From Gracilaria domingensis (Eukaryota > Rhodophyta > Florideophyceae > Gracilariales > Gracilariaceae), in contig VCMS01000080.1 in assembly GCA_022539475.1 (NCBI GenBank), forward strand, positions 1-64,000: a stretch of 64,000 nucleotides of DNA, written 5' to 3'. The notes under the pieces are model-generated. The model was not told where the DNA came from and did no database searches. It worked only from the letters and a program-made list of their open reading frames with translations. A program made the translations under genes and the position numbers. Positions 32,650-44,490 of this stretch are shown here, in pieces. The first letter of the stretch is position 1, and every line of letters begins with the position of its first letter.

Positions 32650-33344
32650 CCAAGTTTAGTTTTTCGGAGCAGGACCCACCTGTTGGGGGCGGTTCCCATC
32701 CTGGGCATCGTGCTGATGACCGTTCGCGGGTTCGAATTTTCCCATCATGTTCTGGGCCGCCATGCGGGCGGCCTGACCAACATTTGATCCGCAACTCAAG
32801 TGGACACCCATCGCGTGCTTCGCGCCTTCATAGAAAGTTCTCGGCACACGAGCTTGATAAGCTGGCGAGAGGGACTCGAACTGAGCCATAATTCTCAACC
32901 TTTCCCGTGCTGGAAGTGTACACTGCGTCGAGATATGCCCAAATTGGTAACACTCGTAGCAGATAACTGAGGTTGATTGGTCTTGCGGACCTCTAGCCAC
33001 ACGACCCTGCGGGGTATTTTCCCTCCATCCTGGGCGACTGAATCTCATCCCACGACCTTCATAAGGAATGGGTGCTGCGGGAACTCGCTGTCCCTGTGCA
33101 TAAAATGCAGGGTCAGTCTCCGATGACGGAGCTGACGTGGACGGTAGTTCCGAAGTACCCACTGAGTCGGGGTTGCTGCCCACGAGGTTGATGTTGTCAT
33201 CATCCAAATTGGAGTCGTTCCCATCGTATTGGGCGGATGAGTAGTCAGACTCCTCATCGAATAGTACCTAGCGAGGCTTTGACCTAGAGGGACGCAGAGC
33301 TCGGAGCGTTTCCCCTTCGGCTTGGACGTACTAAACCAATTCAA
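32650..33344 (-). mobile_element. Gag C-terminal region of element B with zinc knuckle (fossil)
   Basis: CYECYQFGHISTQC is a CCHC zinc knuckle (C-x2-C-x4-H-x4-C), the nucleocapsid hallmark. The capsid region of the same Gag lies upstream at about 33345-33890 and is decayed. Confidence 0.85.
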
Positions 33345-33891
33345 GGTAGGTCATCTTTCTATTATCCTCCCGATATCGGGCTACCAGTGCCCGTATTTGG
33401 GGATCCAACCCATCCACGAACATGGAACATCTCTCTCCAGACGGATGAACATTACCACAGCGGTGGAAAGCCTTGTTCAGGCGCGTTGAATAAGCGGTTT
33501 CCGTTTCTCCCGGACGTTGTTTCGTATCCCTCAGGGCTGACGTAGCCTTTTGAATGGCGTGACCAGTAGCGTATGACCGTAAGAGGTAGTGTATCGCTTC
33601 GGGCTAACACGTCACTCCTCCTTCCGAGGCTCTCGATGATCCGCGGACGGAATTGAATTGATCTTCTGCCAGGCCTTTGAGGTAATACGGGAGGGCTACA
33701 TACGCCTGTCCCTCATTCATTCCGAGTATATCGGCTTCTTGCACGAACCTTGCGAGGAAATCCAGAACCAGAATGGGGTCTTCTCCTGTATCCTCTCTCT
33801 TGTTTAGAGTAACGCCGATTCTTCGGATAAAATCCCTAACTTTTTCAGTTCCTCTCGAGGTCCGAACTTCGGAGGTCCCCTGAAATCGATA

Positions 33892-34782
33892 CTATCGATA
33901 TGAAAGCATCTTCCGATATAGCGGATTGGATGGCTTCAACTCCTTCAAGCCATGGTGCTTCTTTCCCTCCTTCCGAGTGCTGATAGCTCCTTGAGAGGTA
34001 AAGGTAGCTTTAGACCGTGACTTTGACGAACGCGAACGCTGACGGCGGCTTTCATCCGAGGAACCGGAGGATGACGACGATGACGAACTGTCCGAACTAC
34101 TTCCGGAGTCGGAGTCAGACACATCCGAATAGTTACGAGATTCCTTCATGGACTTGCGAAGGCTCCTCTTACTAGATCGATGAACGGAACTTTCGGCATC
34201 CGAACGATTCCGCTCGGCGGCTTCTGTCTCCTCATCCATCCTAATAGTGGCTTCGAGGGTATCCAAACGTGCATGGATTCGCTCCATGGCGGTTCGGGTT
34301 TCCTCTCTTTCGAGGCGAGAGTCCTCTACATATGCCCTTGGGGAACCAAAGCACTCCATGATGGAATTCATCTCCTGTCTCAGGGTACGAACTTCGCCCG
34401 AGACATCCTTATCTAGGAGCTTATAGACCTGTCGACGGAGCTCCTCGACTGACTCGATAGGGGATACGTGGGCTGCATTAGCGATGCTAAGGCGGGCGCC
34501 CAGGTTGCTGTACTCCTGAGAGTCAAGCTTTTCCGGCGGTGCGGTTGATGGTATCTCCACGACTGGATCTTCCTCCTCGGGTTGCGGTGCAGCCTGCGAA
34601 GATAATTCTACAACCTCCTGTCTATCAGTTGGTGCGTCCGGGTTCTCGGAGTTTTCATGATTACTTCCCGGTTCGAGGACCGATGTCCTTGAACGCGTAC
34701 CACCCGAACGAGCAGGGGCGTTCGACGTAACCGATCTTCCCTTTGAGGACGGAGCCTGGCGCGGCATACAGTAGGTAGCCAA
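33892..34782 (-). mobile_element. Gag N-terminal region of element B (fossil)
   Basis: Low-complexity start, a coiled-coil-like middle (LRQEMNSIMECFGSPRAYVED; MERIHARLDTLEATIRMDEE), a Ser/Asp-rich stretch and RKEGKKHHGLKELKPSNPLYRKMLSYR. Element D has the same layout (LRKDVNSIMENLGTPDTFVQE; LKPTDPLYTKLLSYR). Confidence 0.85.
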
Positions 34783-34964
34783 CCGGACTCCGGGATAATT
34801 ACGTGAGAAATCACGAGACTTCTGAACTACCGAAAAGGAGACGGGAGAAATCTAATCACAGCCCGCGGAAAGGGGCTATAAATGTCAATCTCCCGAAAAA
34901 GGGATTCCAAGTGTCTAGATTCTAATTAACACAACAAGCCCAATTATGGTCCTGAACCGTTCTA

Positions 34965-34977
34965 AGTCGGGAGACCA
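34965..34977 (-). other. Primer-binding site of element B
   Basis: On the minus strand TGGTCTCCCGACT lies 3 nt inside the 5' LTR. It is the same tRNA-type site as in A and D with one difference. Confidence 0.75.
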
Positions 34978-34980
34978 AAA

Positions 34981-35996
34981 TGTAGAGCAAAACCCTGCGA
35001 TAAACGCTATGGGGAATCTCCACTAGGATGTCTGAGTCCTACTCCCTATGAAAGGTAGACTCAGCGATAGAACCCTCTGTCCGTACTCGAGTCGAGTGAC
35101 AAGCCGGGTGTAAGACCGGAGACGGTGACTGGCTATACCTACAGAGGTGGGACGCAAAGAACGGTGTAGATGCAGTGATGGAGTGTGATCCGAACCTGAA
35201 CAAAGGAAAGAAAAAGGGGACCGTGTAAACGGGGGGAAAGCTCACGGTAGGGACTACCGGAGTGGAGCCACGGACGATGCCAACCGGCGGGAGCAGGTCC
35301 GACAGCGGAGCGACGCACTCAGAGGCGCCAAAACTAAACTCAATACTGGGGCGGAAGCGATACCTGAACCAGGTGAACAAGTGTAAACAATGAGAATCAA
35401 CAGAGTGACAACAACAAGAATTAACAACAAAAACAGAACAAGAAACAACAAAAGACAACCGACACAACGGTAAAGACAATCAAAGATCCAGAGATGGCGA
35501 GACAAGTGCTTCATTAGTGACCCTGAGGGGTAGTAGTGCCGATACCAGTCGTGGTTACTCTCCAGATGGAGTCGTAGACTTACGTAGGCAGCAAGCTACT
35601 ATAGCCCGATCCTGAACAGGATTCGACTCGATTATCGACTCAGTTGTCTATTTACTTGGAGGCTCAAGGGTGAGATCACCCGAGCATATATACTACTACT
35701 GCGTCTCGGTGCGCACCTCCCGAGGGTTCTACACGTAGACAACCCACTGTCAGTGGGTGGGGTAATTCCCAGCGGGTGTGGCACAACTATCTGCAGGCCA
35801 ACTCCTACACGTGGCCAACTCTTCCACTTCTATACACTTTCTACAGAGGATACACCTATCAAGGTTCCGTTGAAACCCTCCAAAAAGTGCCCAAAATTAA
35901 AGGGAGTTTTCATAACTTCGCCACGTCACCGGCCATCGGTACCATCCCATTATGAGCAACATGATGCATCCGATAGCGGAAAGCCGTTGCTCCACA
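34981..35996 (-). repeat. 5' LTR of element B
   Basis: 1016 bp with TGTAGAGCAA and GCTCCACA ends on the plus strand, pairing with 23668-24684. Confidence 0.95.
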
Positions 35997-36001
35997 TTAG
36001 C
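35997..36001. repeat. Target-site duplication of element B, right copy
   Basis: TTAGC, identical to 23663-23667. Confidence 0.9.
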
Positions 36002-36704
36002 TTCGTCGTGGTGCGCTGTTTCCCGCCCTAGTTTTTGGTCAACGTCGGACGGGCGGGACGTGTGAGCTAACCAAACTCTCTAATGAGTCAGGCCCGCGTG
36101 CCCTGACCTCGTCCCGTTGGGAAGCAACTCCGTCCGCTGAGGCGCGATTTTGGCTCAATGGTCGGCACACTCGCCCATAGGGATTTTCGCGGCTTATAAA
36201 TAATGGCGCGCGCTGCCAATGGTCGCGGTGCCCCAACCAGAAAATCGGCAATGCGCCGCACATCTCTGCAGCCCGCGAGGGAATCGACCGCGGTACCCTG
36301 CGGCATGAACCTCCGCATCGAGACAACCCGTCCGCGTTCTATGGCCAACCCAAAGGGACTGCTTTGATCTGAGCCGACCGCACCCCCTGGGTATCTTGGA
36401 ACTCCAATGGCCTGCTCTTTGCCGTGTCGATCAGCCGCAGCCCCCGTGCGCTCAATTCGTCACCCAATCAGGAATTCTACGGAAGGCAGCACGGGGCTCG
36501 CCGTGTTGCTCGTCGCGTTGGTCAGGTTTCCACCACGGGCACTTCGCGTCGCTCTCTCGCACGTTGCGTTGGGTACGCTGGTCACCCAAATGGGATCTTG
36601 GTGGACTGGAAATTATTGTTCAGTGAGGACTGCTATCGCGGTCCATCCGCGAATGGGAATTTTTGGCCAGCCTCGGGACGAGGCCAGGCCCAAGAAGGCG
36701 AGTC
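36002..36704 (+). mobile_element. Element A interior resumed: leader of its antisense frame
   Basis: The part of A between the insertion point of B and A's 3' LTR. On the minus strand a TATA-like TTTATAA lies at about 36194-36203, upstream of the antisense accessory frame that starts at about 23633 on the other side of B. This matches the TATA plus antisense frame arrangement in B. No separate gene is supported. Confidence 0.5.
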
Positions 36705-37129
36705 TGTAGTGCAGTGAGAGGCACCGCCCTGACGGGTGCTTAGTAGTAGTTTCTTTAGTTAGTGTACACAGTGTGCACCTCGGGGTTCCACACGTGTTGG
36801 GTTGTGACAGTTGTCGTGTCGCCCTTCGGGACCCCCCTTATAGGTAGATAGTTTATTATTTTCGACACGTGGCTACTGCCCGTGGGAGGTGCACTTTAGC
36901 ATCTCCTGCCGGACAGATCTCACCGCGATAAACCTCAAGCACCCCCTAGCCGATTTCTCTATCGTCTAGTTCCCCAAAGCGTCATCCTTCCGTCATTACC
37001 GGTGCTCCACGCCTATCTCGTGGCCCGTTGCCAGCGTCCGTTCAGTGCTCCTTCGTCCCCGCTTGGGTGCCGCGCAATTTGTTCCTTTATCAGCGCATAG
37101 TACGTTGTCACAGCCGACGCTGTACTACA
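36705..37129 (+). repeat. 3' LTR of element A
   Basis: 425 bp from TGTAGTGCAG to CTGTACTACA, matching 12557-12988. TGTCA follows (37130-37134), the partner of TGTAA at 12552. Confidence 0.9.
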
Positions 37130-38292
37130 TGTCACATTCACCATGCGAATGTAACCCTTGACCTTACCGGTTCCTCGCGACGAGCGGTTCGAAGTGACAT
37201 CGTCTCACTGATAATAACGGTACGACAACAGCTTCGTGTAAAGTGGGTCTGTAGGCTTTAACTCCCTGGGTGCCAAGCAGTGCCGTCCTTTCACGCGTGA
37301 ACGCATCAGTGCTTGAGTAGACTGCGTCGCTTTCGACCTTGTCGAACGAGACCGGCGACGGTTGTCATCGCTATCAAATGAGCTTGACGAACTGTCTTCA
37401 GTCACATTGCTGGAGCTAGAGCTCGAGAATCCGAATTACAGTGAGCTCGTTTTGGATGTCGGCGCCTATGTTTTACCGAGCGGTGGTCTTCATCTGCGGA
37501 TCGAATCTCCCGAGGAGTCTGTGCGTCCACGGCTTCATCCATGCCGATTGTTTCCTCAAGCGTATCCAAACGCGAACGAATTCGACCGATATCGGTACAC
37601 ATTTCATCGACAAATGCTCGGTACTCCTGAACAAAGGTGTCTGGAGTGCCCAGATTTTCCATAATGGAATTCACGTCCTTTCTCAGAAGACGTAAGTCAC
37701 CTGAAACATCCCCCACTTGAACATCATCGACACGCGTCCTCAACCTAGTAACGTCCTGTAAGAGTTCCACGTGAGCAGCGTGATTAATATTCAGGCGGAA
37801 TTCTACCCTATCCCACTCGGCTACGGTAGCAACTCTAGTAGTAAACGTGGATGGCGTCTCAACGACAGGTTGAGCTGAACCCACGCTTCCTCTGGGTGCT
37901 TCCGCCACTGAACGCGCTCTCCGGAGACCGGGTATGACCTCAAGAGATGGCGCCACATCTGGGTTTGACCGGGGTGCCGGTGCAGTAGGTGGTACCGCAG
38001 CCGATGACCGCGCGGAACCGGTTCGAGATCCACGAGTGGGTGGCGGCATACTGGAAACCAGTATCCAACCCAATCCAGATGGTCCAGTTAAACTCGTACA
38101 CGAGTCTCCAAAGAACTAAAAAAACCCAACAACCTTCTCGGTAAACCGCCAATTCGACGATTCACATTCAAGCGTTGCCAACCTCCAAAACTCCAAAGAG
38201 TCTGCAGTTCGTTGTCAGAAAACGGTAATCCGTCAACAATCAAACCTAATCCACAACTTGTAACTGGCTCGGTTCTAGGTCGGGAGACCACT
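37130..38292 (-). mobile_element. Ty3/gypsy fossil D, right remnant: gag and leader
   Basis: Minus-strand Gag N-terminal region (38073-37205) with the same layout as in B: Pro/Ala-rich start, a helical middle (LRKDVNSIMENLG; IGRIRSRLDTLEETIGMDE), a Ser/Asp-rich part and LKPTDPLYTKLLSYR. The rest of the gag lies at 12051-12556, across element A. Confidence 0.8.
38278..38290 (-). other. Primer-binding site of element D
   Basis: TGGTCTCCCGACC on the minus strand, 3 nt inside the presumed 5' LTR; identical to A's site. Confidence 0.75.
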
Positions 38293-38293
38293 C

Positions 38294-39115
38294 TGTGGGG
38301 CAAACTCGGAAGAGTGAAAACCCACCAGACTCTCCGAAGGTCGGCTCTCGTGCGAGGTGGTAGACCAGCGATAGAGCCCTCTGTACCATCGCATCTCGGG
38401 TGTAAGACCGATGTGGCAATGGCGATACGTACAAAGATGCTAGGCACAGCCGTAGGGAAACGATGAGAAACTCCAGAGATGGGGTGGTATCGGCAACGAT
38501 GTGACGCGACCAATGACAGGTGTAGTCCCGAGAGAGAAACCAACACACAACAACAACAACCAACACCCACACGCGACGGGTAGGGCCTCCTCGGCACTGT
38601 GCCCGGAGCGGGGCGAGATCCTCCAAAAGGGATGCGTGGGGTTCCGTAACCACGGTTAAACTCTATACAGAGTCGGATCACTTCGTAATCTAGTCTGATA
38701 CCTCCTCTGTATGACTCGCAACTCAACTACAGATGTTCCTCACGGATACCGAGAGGGTAGGACCACCGTAACCAGACGCGATTATACTCGTGAGAGTGAT
38801 AACCCACGTAGGCGGCTGGCGCTAGGGCCTCACTCGTGCTGAGTCCACTCGAAAGAGCGCTACTCGACGAAGAGTTCACTTGAAGAGTGCTCGGGTTGAC
38901 TTTGCAAAGGTGCTCGCGACGGCGAGGTCGAGCTCACAAGTAGGTCTAAACTAGCTACGTTCACGTGGGGCACACCCGCAGGGGTCCGTACATGTGGCTA
39001 ATCCAGTGTCAGGCGCCTCAGGTGCACCACCTTTCCTCCCGTATTATGCACACACGGTCGTGTCATACATGCGTCCAAGTAGCGGTGACAGCCAGCAATG
39101 GCCCCCCTGATTACA
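38294..39115 (-). repeat. 5' LTR of element D (outer end approximate)
   Basis: Starts TGTGGGGCAAAC next to the PBS on the plus strand and probably ends near TTACA at 39115. It shares short motifs with B's LTR (for example GTGTAAGACCG, ACACGTGGCTA-like ends) but is a different sequence. No second copy is in the window, so the far end is uncertain. Confidence 0.6.
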
Positions 39116-41958
39116 GGTAAAAATCTGGGAAAGCCATCGAAAAGTAACCTTCAAAATTGGGTCTCACTCATACATTGAGATTGCATCCTCCTATACTCAA
39201 ACCTGTTTAAACGAGTAGCCTCTTCAAGATTACCACGCGATGTGACTTTGCTCTACATCAGAATAATGTAATGTCCATTGTCTACCAGTGGATGAGTATG
39301 TATTGCAAAATGGTTTCCCTTCGTGACATTCTCTGACAGGATCAGACCCACATTTCGGACGTTTTATGGCCCCATATATCAACCAAGAAGAGTGTATGAA
39401 AGAATCAACGGCCACAGGTTGACCGTACAAGAATCCAGAGAGGTGCACCAGCAGTTTACCGCTACTCATGGTGAGCCTATTAAGAAGCGTGAAAAGCAGT
39501 AAATAAAGGCCAAAAATCAAGAGGTGTCGAAAGCAAAACGCAAGATAAAAGCCGTACAGAAGCGTCAGCGCAAGCCTAAGCGAAAGAAAGCGCATGCCAT
39601 CGAACGCCAGAAAAACCAAGAGGACAAAGCTGAGCTATGCTAAGGCCACAGTCCTCCGCAAGAACTAAGAAAAACAAATTGAAAAGCGCAAAGCTACTGC
39701 TGCACTCAAACTTCAACGTAAGAAAGACGGTCGCGAGCGTAAGGCGTTGCACTGAAAGATTAAAAAGCAAAAAATCCGTGTTAGTGACGGTCGTACTTCA
39801 GTTTTGGTGACTGTAACTTCCAAGGATCTTTCAAGCGCACTTTTCAGAGAACAAGATTAGTCGACTTCAAAAGGTAACAGCGGAAATGCTGTTAACATTA
39901 AGAATCAGAAGGAAGCCGCGGTGGTAGGAGGTCAAAATACCGAAGGTAGAGTGACTGCATGCAGCTTGTTAGGCTTGCAAAACATGCTCAAGAGCGTGTT
40001 GAGCAGTCACCATGTCAGTTTGGTTGATTCCGTAGGGGACCAAGGTGTTTTGGATGACAGTAAATGGGCGTGCAGGGTGTTGGTACCAAAAACGGGCACA
40101 GTTCCACAGTGCCCTGGATTTGGCAAAAACGGTGATGAAGAGAGTGCTGAAGAGTCAGCTACGTAGCTCGTTCATCGTAGAATTTTTGGACTTCATGCTT
40201 GGTGTAGGTTGAGTACACAGACAGACCTATCATTGGGTCAGAATTTTAAATTAAGGCAGGCATATAGCGGGTACTTGCGTTTGTTGAAGGTGTTCCACAT
40301 TGCCCTGACCAGGAAGGTACCAGCTCTTTGAACGATTTTTTCTGTCATGCTGTAAATGTAAAGAAAGCCTCCCGCAGCGAAAAAGTTAGCTCGATTACAA
40401 CGGATTCGAACAACAAGAGCATTTAGAAGATGCCCTCTGTCCTCGAAAGAAGCTAAAGAGCCTGGGGAGCGGGGCGAAAAGAAGACAGGTCTATCAGAAT
40501 TCCTTTAGTCGTAGTCTAAAGAGGTTGTGGCCCATCGATGTTGGCCGACTTGAAGTGCTCGCTGCAGCTCCGATGACGTCCGTAAGTAGGGAACGCGCAG
40601 CCGCCAGCACTGGGGAAATGCGGGAAAATTGTGAACGAACAAACGCGTAAGGCAAAGTTTATGGAATCCGCGGTTTGTAAAAGACATAATGTAATAAGGA
40701 AACTTTTCCACGTGAGAGGCATAACACCAGAACGCTACCCTATCGCTGCCGCATTATGTACCAAGGATATATACTTCAGACACCTTGAGAATCTTGTACT
40801 GTTCTTCCTCACGTCACACAACAAATCGTGATTTGTGTTGTGTTATCATTGATGACTAATGTCAACTTCTTGAAACTAAAGAAAACGAACGAAATTTTGA
40901 TTGAGACCCAAATTTTTGTCTAGAATTTTTCTATGAGAGTGGGTGGTACGTGAAATGTAAAAAATTGATAATGGCGAGTAAAAGATAGTTAAAGTCACAC
41001 TCCGCTAACTTCAAAGAAAAATTGCTAAAATGTCTACTTTGTAACTTCTGTGCTTTACATTTGGTTCATTCTTAGAGGTAAAACTGTTGCATTCACGAAA
41101 GAACTAGAATAAGGTAACAAGTATGTTAGATATCTTATACTGAGAGCTGCGGGAAATACGTCAAATTCACCAAAAAGAGATATATGGCATGTAGAAAATT
41201 TTATATTACTATATATAAGATAATTAGAATACATGCTGTAAAGGGAGAAAACCTCTGCTAAGAGTGGTACCGGCAAAAGCTTTTTGAAGTGCATACTAAC
41301 AGAAAAACCCTAGGTATTGTTTCACAATTTGCGTGACATTCGAAAAACCAATAAAGAGAGCTATGCAGTACACAAAGAGGTTAAGTAGCCTGTACATGAC
41401 GTTATGACGCAAAATTCTTTGAAACATATTGACATATTCAAATTGATGTCAATTTACACTTTATGGCACATATATATGTTTCTATATCTTTGTAGTAGTA
41501 AGGTCTGTTCTGAAAAGACACATCACGGTTGAAAGAGAATTAGGATTAGTTTACATTGCTGAATTCGATTACTGCAAAGCAATGTAGTTTTTACTCATAT
41601 TTGTACTTATAAAAAGCATATATATTCTGTTTTCAGCACATATATCAAAGTTAAAAAGCTTGTAACTTTGTTAAACGCGAACTATTTCTAATGAACTTTG
41701 TATTACTTCAAAATCTAATGTTGTACGTGCCGCAAATAGCTTTTGAACGCGATGAAACACTCTACGTTGAAGATACATTGTTTGCAATAATGCTCCAGAT
41801 ATGTATATTTGTGCGTATATGAACTTGGTGAAGTGTTAACTTGGCAAAACCAACATCTCATATAACAAAAAAGATTCATGCAACGTCTTAGCAACAACGT
41901 ACGTTTCACACGTCATCAAAGTGTGACAACTTTTGCTTACAGTATACATTTTGTAATG
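39116..41958. other. AT-rich region with a decayed basic-protein stretch
   Basis: Around 39470-39640 the plus strand translates to a Lys/Arg-rich stretch (KRKIKAVQKRQRKPKRKKAH) broken by stops, preceded by FRTFYGPIYQPRRVYERING. It looks like an old coding fragment, perhaps of a transposon, that I cannot name. A short open frame at 39921-40166 and the rest up to the piggyBac show nothing recognisable. An imperfect palindrome (CACAACAAATC and its complement) lies at about 40815-40845. Confidence 0.4.
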
Positions 41959-41962
41959 TTAA
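41959..41962. repeat. TTAA target site, left
   Basis: TTAA directly before the left inverted repeat; TTAA also follows the right end at 45198-45201. This is the insertion signature of piggyBac elements. Confidence 0.95.
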
Positions 41963-42005
41963 CCCTTTTGACCCTGAATAGTTAAAGCTGTTCAGATAGC
42001 TTTAA
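41963..42005 (+). repeat. Left terminal inverted repeat of the piggyBac
   Basis: Starts CCCTTTTGACCCTGAATAG, then a small palindrome AAAGCTGTTCAGATAGCTTT at about 41984-42003. It pairs with 45153-45197. Confidence 0.9.
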
Positions 42006-42467
42006 CGATGACGAACGATTGGGCCAGAATTTGATTCATTGGATAGTGTGTTTCCATGTGTTCAAACGGCTTATCCCTGGCTCAACAGGGATAAGCAAGC
42101 TGTTCCCAGTGGCCGGAATTTCGATAGATTGTAGTATCTGCCAACCAGAAAGCAATAGAGATGTATTCATTTCCAATGAAAAGTGTTGCAAGAGATAACA
42201 CAAATTATTTACAGCAGAAACCCTCCTTCGCATTCCTCAAACATACAAAGTGCGTTCGTAGCTTTCGCACGTCGTTTACATGCACTCGGAACCAAATTCA
42301 GCTTCACAAGATGTGACATACGAAAGCATTGAGACCCGCCAAAATGAGCGGCTACTTTTCCAATATCAGCAGCGTGGCGAAATGCGAGCGAGACGGCGAA
42401 GCAACGATCTCTACCCCATTGCCCTCTGCAAAAGTTTACGTTGAATGCATTGAATTATCGCATTGTC

Positions 42468-44490
42468 ATGGACTCTCAATCCCCCGAAGAAGATGATGAG
42501 CACAACATCACCGCCAATATACATGAGTGCAACGGAGAACAAGCTGGAGAATATACGTGGGAAGACAACGAAGAAGAGGAATTCGTGGTGTGTGCATTAG
42601 GGTCTGTTTAGAAAAAGGAACTTTACGAATCTGTCGAGTATTGTTCAAAGTGGTCTGAAAAAAGCGGGCTTTATGTAGCCAATTCATCTTTGGCTCATCG
42701 TACGTATGCCCATAGAAACGAATTAGGATTATTTCAGTTGTTCCTGAACGGATCGTTTGTAGAATGTATTCGAAAATGGACGAGCAAGGAGTTGATAAGA
42801 CGAGGAAAGCGCTCCAGATCTTTGAGAAGCGACGAGCTTTTGGCATACATTGGATTGGTACTTGCTACATCCGTGTATGGATTTAATAGATTACGCGATT
42901 ACTGGTGCACCTCAGGGCTGCTAAACATACCCTTCTTTCATAGTGTGATGGGCCGAGATGCGTTCAGCAATATCCGAGCAGCGTTGCGCTTTTATCCCAC
43001 ATATGAAGCGGATGTTGCACTCCGTGACCCGTTGTGGCATTCACGTCAACTCTTAGAGCATTTTGCACGTAATGCCACTACCATGGCCATTCCAGTTGGG
43101 GTTAGTTCTTTAGATGAGAACACAGTAAGATGCAAGGGGCGGACGAAAGCAAGAACCTATATCAAAAGCAAACCCGTCAAGTTTGGCATACGTTTTTACG
43201 CTCTAGTAGGTTGGGCGCACGCATATCTCCGTTCAGGACAATGGATCTGGAAACCAAACAGGACAGTCACCAGTAGATCGCTACACAGGTTTATTTCGAG
43301 AACTGCGCGGACCTGTTAGTAGAAGTATAGATGGGAAGTTCTTGCCAAAGTCTAAGCCTTCAGCATTATGGTGTGCGCAAATTGCACACCAGACATTGCT
43401 ATGTCCAACATTACCACACGGTCGTTTGGTGGTGATGGACAACTTCTACACCCGGCATGTCCTTGCCCGTCAGCTTCAACTTCTAACAGATGGGGAATGT
43501 AGAGTTCTCGGAACCGTCAGGCTGAACAATGTAGATGGGATTAACCGTTCTGCACTCAAGGAAGCAATTGAGGCCCTCAAACATGGTACTCGGGGAGATT
43601 GGAGACTTGTACAGGTGTTTGAACGAGAAAACGAAAAGGCACAGTCTACAAGAGGGGCAAAGCACTCGGGATATGTCGTGTTCAAATATCGTGCTGTGGT
43701 GGTTTTCTACACAAACGACCTTGCAGATACACCGTCACTTCCCATACACACACCAGATCAACATGCCGTTAAATGCGTCCACGGCCTCGCTTCATTACAC
43801 AGATGGATGGGGAACGAATCGATGCATCGCTCAATTATTCGTGTTCCCGCAGTTATTGTAGCCTACGACCTGTTCATGAACGGGGTTGACAGGTTTGACC
43901 AATATAGATCTATTACAATGCGAAAGGAGCGAAGAGTAACCATGAGTCTTTTCACTTTTATTCTGGATGCCTCTATTCTAAATGCCCATGCACTTCTAAG
44001 AGCTTTACTACCGCCTGGCGAACAAATCATTGATGCCGGAGAAATGAGAAATCGGATCATCATGGCGCTAGTACGCGATCACGTCGAGTTCGAGCAACGT
44101 AGAGCAGCATTATCTCTTTCGAATTCATGTACAACAAACACGGAACAGCATCAAGTGTCAAACTCGCACAACCATATAACCCATCTCTTGTTTGAAACGA
44201 AAGGCAGAACGAGTATTCATTGTTTTCTATGCCAGCTTCTTTCGCAAACTAAGAGCTGTGGGTACACAATGTACTCGTGTTCGGCGTGCATGAGGGGATT
44301 CCATGTCAATTGTTTCACTCTGTACCATCACCATGAACGTTTCGATTCGAACGCCCAGATGTGTATCGCGCAATTATGGGGGCTAAGTCAACATTGTCTT
44401 CAAATCATCACCGCAATAGAAAAAACAAAGTATCCGCCACCCTCAAGACAGCGACGATCCCATTCAAGAAGTAAACCTAGTTTTCTTTGA
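42468..44490 (+). pseudogene. piggyBac transposase, interrupted
   Basis: DDE_Tnp_1_7-type transposase that cuts at TTAA. From the ATG at 42468 there is an acidic lead (MDSQSPEEDDEHN), then LGLFQLFLNGSF and LLAYIGLVLATSVYG. The three catalytic aspartates appear in SSLDENTVRCKGR, RLVVMDNFYT and FMNGVDRFDQYRS. The C-terminal Cys/His-rich domain is CFLCQLLSQTKSCGYTMYSC followed by CMRGFHVNCF. Two defects are visible: an in-frame TAG at 42609-42611 and a frameshift near 43235, after RFYALVGWAHAYL. Beyond it the other frame runs open to 44490. All catalytic positions are kept, so decay is recent or the indel is an assembly error. It ends 14 nt inside the convergent small gene. Confidence 0.9.

Larger units (their letters stand above)
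23668..35996 (-). mobile_element. Ty3/gypsy chromovirus fossil B, nested in A
   Basis: A 12.3-kb LTR element on the minus strand with both LTRs, an exact 5-bp duplication (TTAGC), PBS, gag with zinc knuckle, protease, RT, RNase H, integrase, chromodomain and an antisense accessory frame near the 3' LTR. It is the best preserved of the three nested elements: pol is mostly open, but gag and the junctions are broken in a few places, so it is not whole. LTR difference is about 4-5% by eye, which makes it younger than A, as the nesting requires. Confidence 0.9.
12557..37129 (+). mobile_element. Ty3/gypsy chromovirus fossil A (split by element B)
   Basis: LTR retrotransposon with 5' LTR, PBS, gag, protease, reverse transcriptase, RNase H, integrase and chromodomain in Ty3/gypsy order, then a long 3' region with an antisense accessory frame, then the 3' LTR. 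Without element B it is about 12.2 kb, close to B's own length. It is inactive: the coding part is broken in many places. The two LTRs differ by roughly 11% by eye, so it is clearly older than B. It sits inside the gag region of element D. Confidence 0.85.
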
